Source: Agrobacterium tumefaciens
GTDB taxonomy: Bacteria > Pseudomonadota > Alphaproteobacteria > Rhizobiales > Rhizobiaceae
Length of the DNA stretch: 64,000 bases
Assembly: GCF_009649785.1 (NCBI RefSeq)
Contig: NZ_WJOK01000015.1
Coordinates: forward strand, 1-64,000
Direction: 5' to 3'
Below, piece after piece: positions 60,420 to 64,000 of the stretch (the first letter of the stretch is position 1; the number at the start of each line of letters is the position of its first letter). The position numbers were made by a program, and so were the translations under genes. The notes beneath the pieces were generated by a model. It was not told where the DNA came from. It saw only the letters and a list, made by a program, of their open reading frames with translations, and did not search any database.

Positions 60420-61181
60420 TCAATAACCTCCGGTGAGAAAAATCGTTTCGCCCGTCATGAAACTACATGCCTCCGACGCCAGAAAGACAGCTGCCCCCAC
60501 CATCTCTTCCGGTCGCCCGGCCCGCCCCATCCAGTTCAATGCGCTTACATATTCATTCCAGCCCTCCGGGTCCTCGACGCGGCGATGAGCGTTGCGGTCC
60601 GTATCGATGAGGCCAGGAGCGAGAGTATTGAGCAACACGTTGTCGCGGGCATAATCTCTAGCCTGACTTTGAATTAAATTGTGCTGTGCGGCCTTCGTCG
60701 CCGCATAGGCGGTAACGACGCTTTTGGGCCTTAGCTGATTGACTGATCCTATGGAGACGATCCTGCCCCATTTCCGAGCCGACATTCGCGGCAGTGCCGT
60801 CTGCAGCATGTCGACCGTCGAGCCCAGATTGACCGCAAGTTGAAACGCCAGATCACCTGGCGTCAGCGCCGATAGAGGGGCATTGATCTGGGCACTGGCG
60901 TTGATAACAAGGATATCGAGTGGTGCGATCGCTTCTGCTCGCTCGATAAGATCCCGACCAGCCCCGACTTCGGAGAGATCGCCTGCCAGATGATCCGCCG
61001 CTCCCCCGTGCGTAACAATCCGCTCATGTACAGCCGCTGTGGCGCCCGGCTTGACGCCATGCAGGATGACATGGGCACCTGCCCCAGCCAGCCCTTCGGC
61101 AATCGCCGCTCCTATCCCACGGCTTGAACCGGTAACGAGCGCCACGCGGCCCTTCAGGCCAAAGATGTTTTCAAGGTTCAT
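60420..61181 (-). CDS. SDR family oxidoreductase
   Basis: A 253-residue classical SDR with TGSSRGIGAAIAEGLAGAGAHVILHG, INASAQINAPLSALT in place of NNAG, the catalytic Ser in VSIGSVNQ, YAATK and the C-terminal FMTGETIFLTGGY. Likely an NAD(P)-dependent sugar or aldonate dehydrogenase. It starts three bases after the stop of the IclR-SMP30 fusion gene, so it belongs to the minus-strand operon that includes a sugar epimerase and an ABC ATPase. With a lactonase-like domain upstream, oxidation of a sugar to a lactone or a later aldonate step fits. Confidence 0.88.
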   Translation of the reverse strand: MNLENIFGLKGRVALVTGSSRGIGAAIAEGLAGAGAHVILHGVKPGATAAVHERIVTHGGAADHLAGDLSEVGAGRDLIERAEAIAPLDILVINASAQINAPLSALTPGDLAFQLAVNLGSTVDMLQTALPRMSARKWGRIVSIGSVNQLRPKSVVTAYAATKAAQHNLIQSQARDYARDNVLLNTLAPGLIDTDRNAHRRVEDPEGWNEYVSALNWMGRAGRPEEMVGAAVFLASEACSFMTGETIFLTGGY

Positions 61182-61184
61182 CCT

Positions 61185-62867
61185 TTATCCTTCGAACAAT
61201 GAGACGTGCGCACCGGAAACTCCCGGGCGGCAGGAAAACAGTCCACCTGACAGAGGCGCGTCGGCGAGTGTCGAGGCCGGCAGGCGGGTGCGGGCGCTGG
61301 TGATGAACAGCGTCGACAAATCCGGGCCACCAAAGGCGATGCTGGTGGGACGGGGCACCGGCATCTCAATTACCTGGTCGAGCTTCCCGTTTGGAAGATA
61401 ACGGCGCACGGACCAGCCATCCCAGATCGCACACCAGACCCCTCCTTCCGCGTCCACCGCAAGACCGTCCGGCCGGCCGTCGGCGACGGGAATGCGTGCG
61501 AATTCGCGGCATCCCGACAGCGTTCCGGTCGCGGGATCGCAATCATAGGCGTGGATGAGGCCAGGTACCGTGTCAACAAAGTAGAAGGTTTTCCCATCCG
61601 CGCTCCAGCCGAGGCCGTTGGAGACAATGATGCCGCCTTCCTTGCGTTCGAATGCGCCATCGGTGCTGATACGATAAAGCGCACCCGTGGGCTTGGAGGC
61701 GTCAATCCTCATCGATCCCACCCATATCGCACCGTCAGGCCCGCATTTGGCATCATTCAAGCGGTTGTCGACGATGCCTGCCTCCGGGCTGACGAAGGGT
61801 GTGAGGCGACCTGATGCAAAATCCAGCCATTCGATCCCATCCTGAGACGCCACCAGCAGACGCTCACCGCGAACCGGAATGACCGCGCTGACCAACTTCC
61901 CGGTCTCGCAGGTTTCGTTCCGGCCACTCGCTGGATCAAACCGGTGGACAGCGGGATGAAGAATATCGACCCAGTAGAGCGTATTTTCGCCATCGTGCCA
62001 CACTGGACTCTCGCCAAGCTGTGCGCCCCACGGCAAGACGCAACTCAGCTCGGCACTCGGACGGCCGGTGACAGACCGGGGCCTGGGCCTGGAACTAATG
62101 GCGACAGCCCCAGCCGCACCCGTGATACGGCGGGCGGCGGCAATCAATTCGCGTCCGGCTGGATGGATATTGGAGGAACTGAGCCGCGATGATGGGCCAA
62201 GCGCAACAAGCACGCCGATCGGCGTATTGTCGCGACCCATGACAGGGGCGGCTGCCGAGTTTACACCTGCCAAGTGCTCCTCATAAGAAATCGAATAACC
62301 ACGTGCCCGGGTCAACGTCAGGTCGGCCTGGAGCGCATCGAGCGTGGTGATGGTTTTCGGGGTCTGCACATCCAGCGTCAGACGGTCCAAGAGGGCACGG
62401 CCGACGGCGGGGTCCTGAAAGGCGAGCAGTGCCTTGCCGGGTGCCGTGCAATGCAGGGGGACGCGGCGCCCTACCTCGACGCGCACAGAAAGGCCATTCG
62501 GCGAACGTTCGGCCAGATATTGCGTCATCGTGCCGTCAAGCCGGCACAGCGCAACCGTTTCCCCCAGTTCGGCCGCCAGCCGCTCGAGTTCCGGGGTCGC
62601 CGCCGAGACAAGATCGAAACTCTCCCAGACCCTATGGGACATTTCCAGAAAACGCTGGCCCAGAACATAAGTGCCCCGGGCCGCATCCTGACGGACGAGA
62701 CCATAGGCGATAAGGGTGCGCAGGATGCGTGCAAAGGTCGGCTTCGGCAGGCCGGAGGCGCGCAACAACTCGGCAAAACGTAGCGGTTCCGGCGCGTCGG
62801 CAACCATATCGAGCAGGGTTAGCCCTTTGGCCAGCGCCGCCGTGCCGCCCGGCGTCTCGGGCTTCAT
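61185..62867 (-). CDS. IclR regulator fused to SMP-30/gluconolactonase domain
   Basis: A 560-residue protein joining two normally separate proteins. Residues about 10-75 are an IclR winged helix (LAKGLTLLDMVADAPEPLRFAELLRASGLPKPTFARILRTLIAYGLV). Residues about 85-250 are the IclR effector domain (RRVPLHCTAPGKALLAF, RGYSISYEEHLAGVNSAAAPV). From about 275 an SMP-30 beta-propeller follows, with GAQLGESPVWHDGENTLYWVDI (metal Glu), VDNRLNDAKCGPDGAIWVGSM and VADGRPDGLAVDAEGGVWCAIW (metal Asn and Asp). It may be a regulator that hydrolyses or senses its own lactone. The ATG at 62867 overlaps the epimerase stop (ATGA). Confidence 0.9.
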   Translation of the reverse strand: MKPETPGGTAALAKGLTLLDMVADAPEPLRFAELLRASGLPKPTFARILRTLIAYGLVRQDAARGTYVLGQRFLEMSHRVWESFDLVSAATPELERLAAELGETVALCRLDGTMTQYLAERSPNGLSVRVEVGRRVPLHCTAPGKALLAFQDPAVGRALLDRLTLDVQTPKTITTLDALQADLTLTRARGYSISYEEHLAGVNSAAAPVMGRDNTPIGVLVALGPSSRLSSSNIHPAGRELIAAARRITGAAGAVAISSRPRPRSVTGRPSAELSCVLPWGAQLGESPVWHDGENTLYWVDILHPAVHRFDPASGRNETCETGKLVSAVIPVRGERLLVASQDGIEWLDFASGRLTPFVSPEAGIVDNRLNDAKCGPDGAIWVGSMRIDASKPTGALYRISTDGAFERKEGGIIVSNGLGWSADGKTFYFVDTVPGLIHAYDCDPATGTLSGCREFARIPVADGRPDGLAVDAEGGVWCAIWDGWSVRRYLPNGKLDQVIEMPVPRPTSIAFGGPDLSTLFITSARTRLPASTLADAPLSGGLFSCRPGVSGAHVSLFEG

Positions 62868-63847
62868 CGCCTCTGCTCCTTCGCGCGTCGCTCCAGCCTT
62901 GCGGCCGCCGCTTCGTCCAGCATCCGGTCCATCGTCCATTCTGCTTCAAACCCCAAAGTGTTTCTGATCCGCTCGTTGGACGTATGGTAATAAACGCCGT
63001 CGCCGGGAAAATCGACTGTCACGATGGGAAGGCCGGTCAGCGCCGCAATCTTCGGCAGAAGCACGGCGAAATCGGCCGGTTCATCCGCGCCGAGATTGAA
63101 GGTGCCGCCCGCCGCGTCGGGGTGATCGAGAGCGAGCAGAATTCCCGACACCATATCTCGTGTCTCGGTAATGTGCATACGGAATGGACGGCCGTTTTTG
63201 TTGCGCGCCAGAATGTGCGCGGGTTCGCCGATATCGCGGGACTGGAGCAATTCGGCGATGCCGGTGTTTCCGAAATTCTGCTGCTGGCGGATGCGCGGCC
63301 GCAGGAAAAACCGGGGACCGGAAAAGACACTCTCTTCGTCCAGCAGTTCCGCCGCATCCTGCGTATGAGAAAACCGCAGGATCACCGTTTCCATGGTGCC
63401 GCTTCGCTGGTGAAAGCGCACCAGCTCTTCGCCCAAAAGCTTGGTCAGGCCATAGGACGAATTGGGGCAAAGCGGATGATCCTCGGTGACCGGCAGGAAT
63501 TCCGGTCGGTCTTCCGGATAGACCTCGCCTGAGGAAGCGAACACGAAACGCCGCACGCCAGCCGCTGAAGCCGCATCCAGAAGCCGGCGCGTACCCTCGA
63601 CATTGACAGCGAACATACGATCGCGATCCGCCGGAGCCCAGGACATGAAGGCTCCCAGATGCAGGACGGCGCTCACGCCCTTCATAGCTTCGGACAGTGC
63701 CTGCGCATCCTCCAGCGACCCGACGACTTCCTCGCCGCCGGTTCCCGATGGCCTGAGATCAAAACCGCGAACGGTGCGGCCCTGTGCGCGCAAGGCGGCG
63801 ACAGCGGCACGACCGACACGGCCCGCCGATCCGGTGACGAGGATCAT
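62864..63847 (-). CDS. NAD-dependent epimerase/dehydratase
   Basis: A 327-residue extended SDR. The cofactor motif is VTGSAGRVGRAA near residues 4-15, and the catalytic pair is Tyr132 and Lys136 in NSSYGLTK, with Ser in FASSGEVY. GTFNLGADEP lies in the substrate domain. Family members are sugar epimerases, uronate dehydrogenases or nucleotide-sugar dehydratases. Its ATG overlaps the stop of the ABC ATPase gene upstream and its stop overlaps the ATG of the IclR-SMP30 gene, so the three are translationally chained. The link with a lactonase domain makes a sugar or uronate dehydrogenase a good guess. Confidence 0.88.
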   Translation of the reverse strand: MILVTGSAGRVGRAAVAALRAQGRTVRGFDLRPSGTGGEEVVGSLEDAQALSEAMKGVSAVLHLGAFMSWAPADRDRMFAVNVEGTRRLLDAASAAGVRRFVFASSGEVYPEDRPEFLPVTEDHPLCPNSSYGLTKLLGEELVRFHQRSGTMETVILRFSHTQDAAELLDEESVFSGPRFFLRPRIRQQQNFGNTGIAELLQSRDIGEPAHILARNKNGRPFRMHITETRDMVSGILLALDHPDAAGGTFNLGADEPADFAVLLPKIAALTGLPIVTVDFPGDGVYYHTSNERIRNTLGFEAEWTMDRMLDEAAAARLERRAKEQRR

Positions 63848-64000
63848 AGCCGTTCTCCGGTCTTTGCATCGAAGAGATAAAGCTTGGCCGGATCGAACCC
63901 GAGCCGGAGTGCCTCGTTTCCAGGAAGATTGCCGGTATGCGAGACGCGCGCGATCAGACCCTTGGACTTGCCCTCCTCGCCATCGGCCACCCTTGCGCCT
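63844..64000 (-). CDS. ABC transporter ATPase, C-terminal end (MalK/UgpC type, partial)
   Basis: Only the last 52 codons are in the window. They encode GLIARVSHTGNLPGNEALRLGFDPAKLYLFDAKTGERL, the end of the TOBE domain of MalK/UgpC-type sugar importer ATPases. Its stop overlaps the ATG of the epimerase gene (ATGA). The rest of the importer should lie beyond the right edge, so the operon is a sugar uptake and oxidation unit. Confidence 0.8.
   Translation of the reverse strand, partial: GARVADGEEGKSKGLIARVSHTGNLPGNEALRLGFDPAKLYLFDAKTGERL

Noticed and set aside
1-64000. CRISPR arrays, tRNA and rRNA genes, complete insertion sequences, replication origin
   Set aside because: No regularly spaced repeats, tRNA cloverleaf sequences, rRNA cores, complete transposase genes or RepABC-type genes were seen on reading the window.

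Overview
The window reads as a high-GC alphaproteobacterial replicon, most likely from the Rhizobium/Agrobacterium group (Rhizobiaceae). This is inferred from gene families, not from a marker gene. Pointers are a BgsB/BgsA-type mixed-linkage beta-glucan locus, a MesX/MesD methionine synthase pair behind a cobalamin riboswitch, FixK/FnrN-type anaeroboxes, a RirA-type iron operator, many LysR and SDR genes, and ribose-type ABC import modules. No rRNA, tRNA, replication or core housekeeping gene was seen apart from ribB. The dense mix of catabolic, uptake and regulatory modules, with several decayed genes, resembles a chromid or megaplasmid or an accessory chromosomal arm.

Layout: 0-5.7 kb holds redox/detoxification genes with LysR and HxlR regulators (DUF1348, quinone oxidoreductase, isochorismatase-like hydrolase, pirin). 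At 6.3-9.9 kb are a KaiC-like ATPase and a hybrid histidine kinase that appears to start at ATT. At 10.2-15.2 kb are an MgtC/DUF4010 membrane protein and a LysR-linked VOC-SDR-monooxygenase-SDR operon. At 15.2-18.1 kb an OsmC-VIT1-DUF302 operon sits behind two anaeroboxes, surrounded by remnants of an amino-acid permease, a DedA protein and a VapC toxin. At 18.4-19.3 kb an FMN riboswitch precedes ribB.

At 19.4-29.5 kb a divergent sugar/polyol module combines a ribose-type ABC importer and SDR (minus strand) with a split transketolase, FGGY kinase, SorC-type regulator and second SDR (plus strand). Its logic is import, oxidation of a polyol to a ketose, phosphorylation, then transketolase cleavage; the substrate is not deducible. 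At 29.4-33 kb are a BCP-type peroxiredoxin and mesX-mesD under a B12 riboswitch. At 33.2-38.2 kb is the beta-glucan locus (bgsB, bgsA and a third secreted gene). At 38.4-46.5 kb is a siderophore surface-signalling and uptake operon (ECF sigma, FecR, TonB receptor, binding protein, fused permease, ATPase).

At 47-54 kb are gamma-glutamyltransferase, a BrnA-like orphan antitoxin, and a LacI-linked cluster of two TIM-barrel sugar isomerases and a Gfo/Idh/MocA dehydrogenase. At 54.3-59.9 kb are further LysR-linked oxidoreductases (an MDR, and a PdxI/YdbC-type aldo-keto reductase), a frameshifted FhuF-type ferric reductase and an AraC regulator. At 60.1-64 kb a minus-strand operon enters from the right edge: an ABC ATPase tail, a sugar epimerase, an IclR-SMP30 fusion and an SDR, followed by a remnant of a 2-hydroxyacid dehydrogenase.
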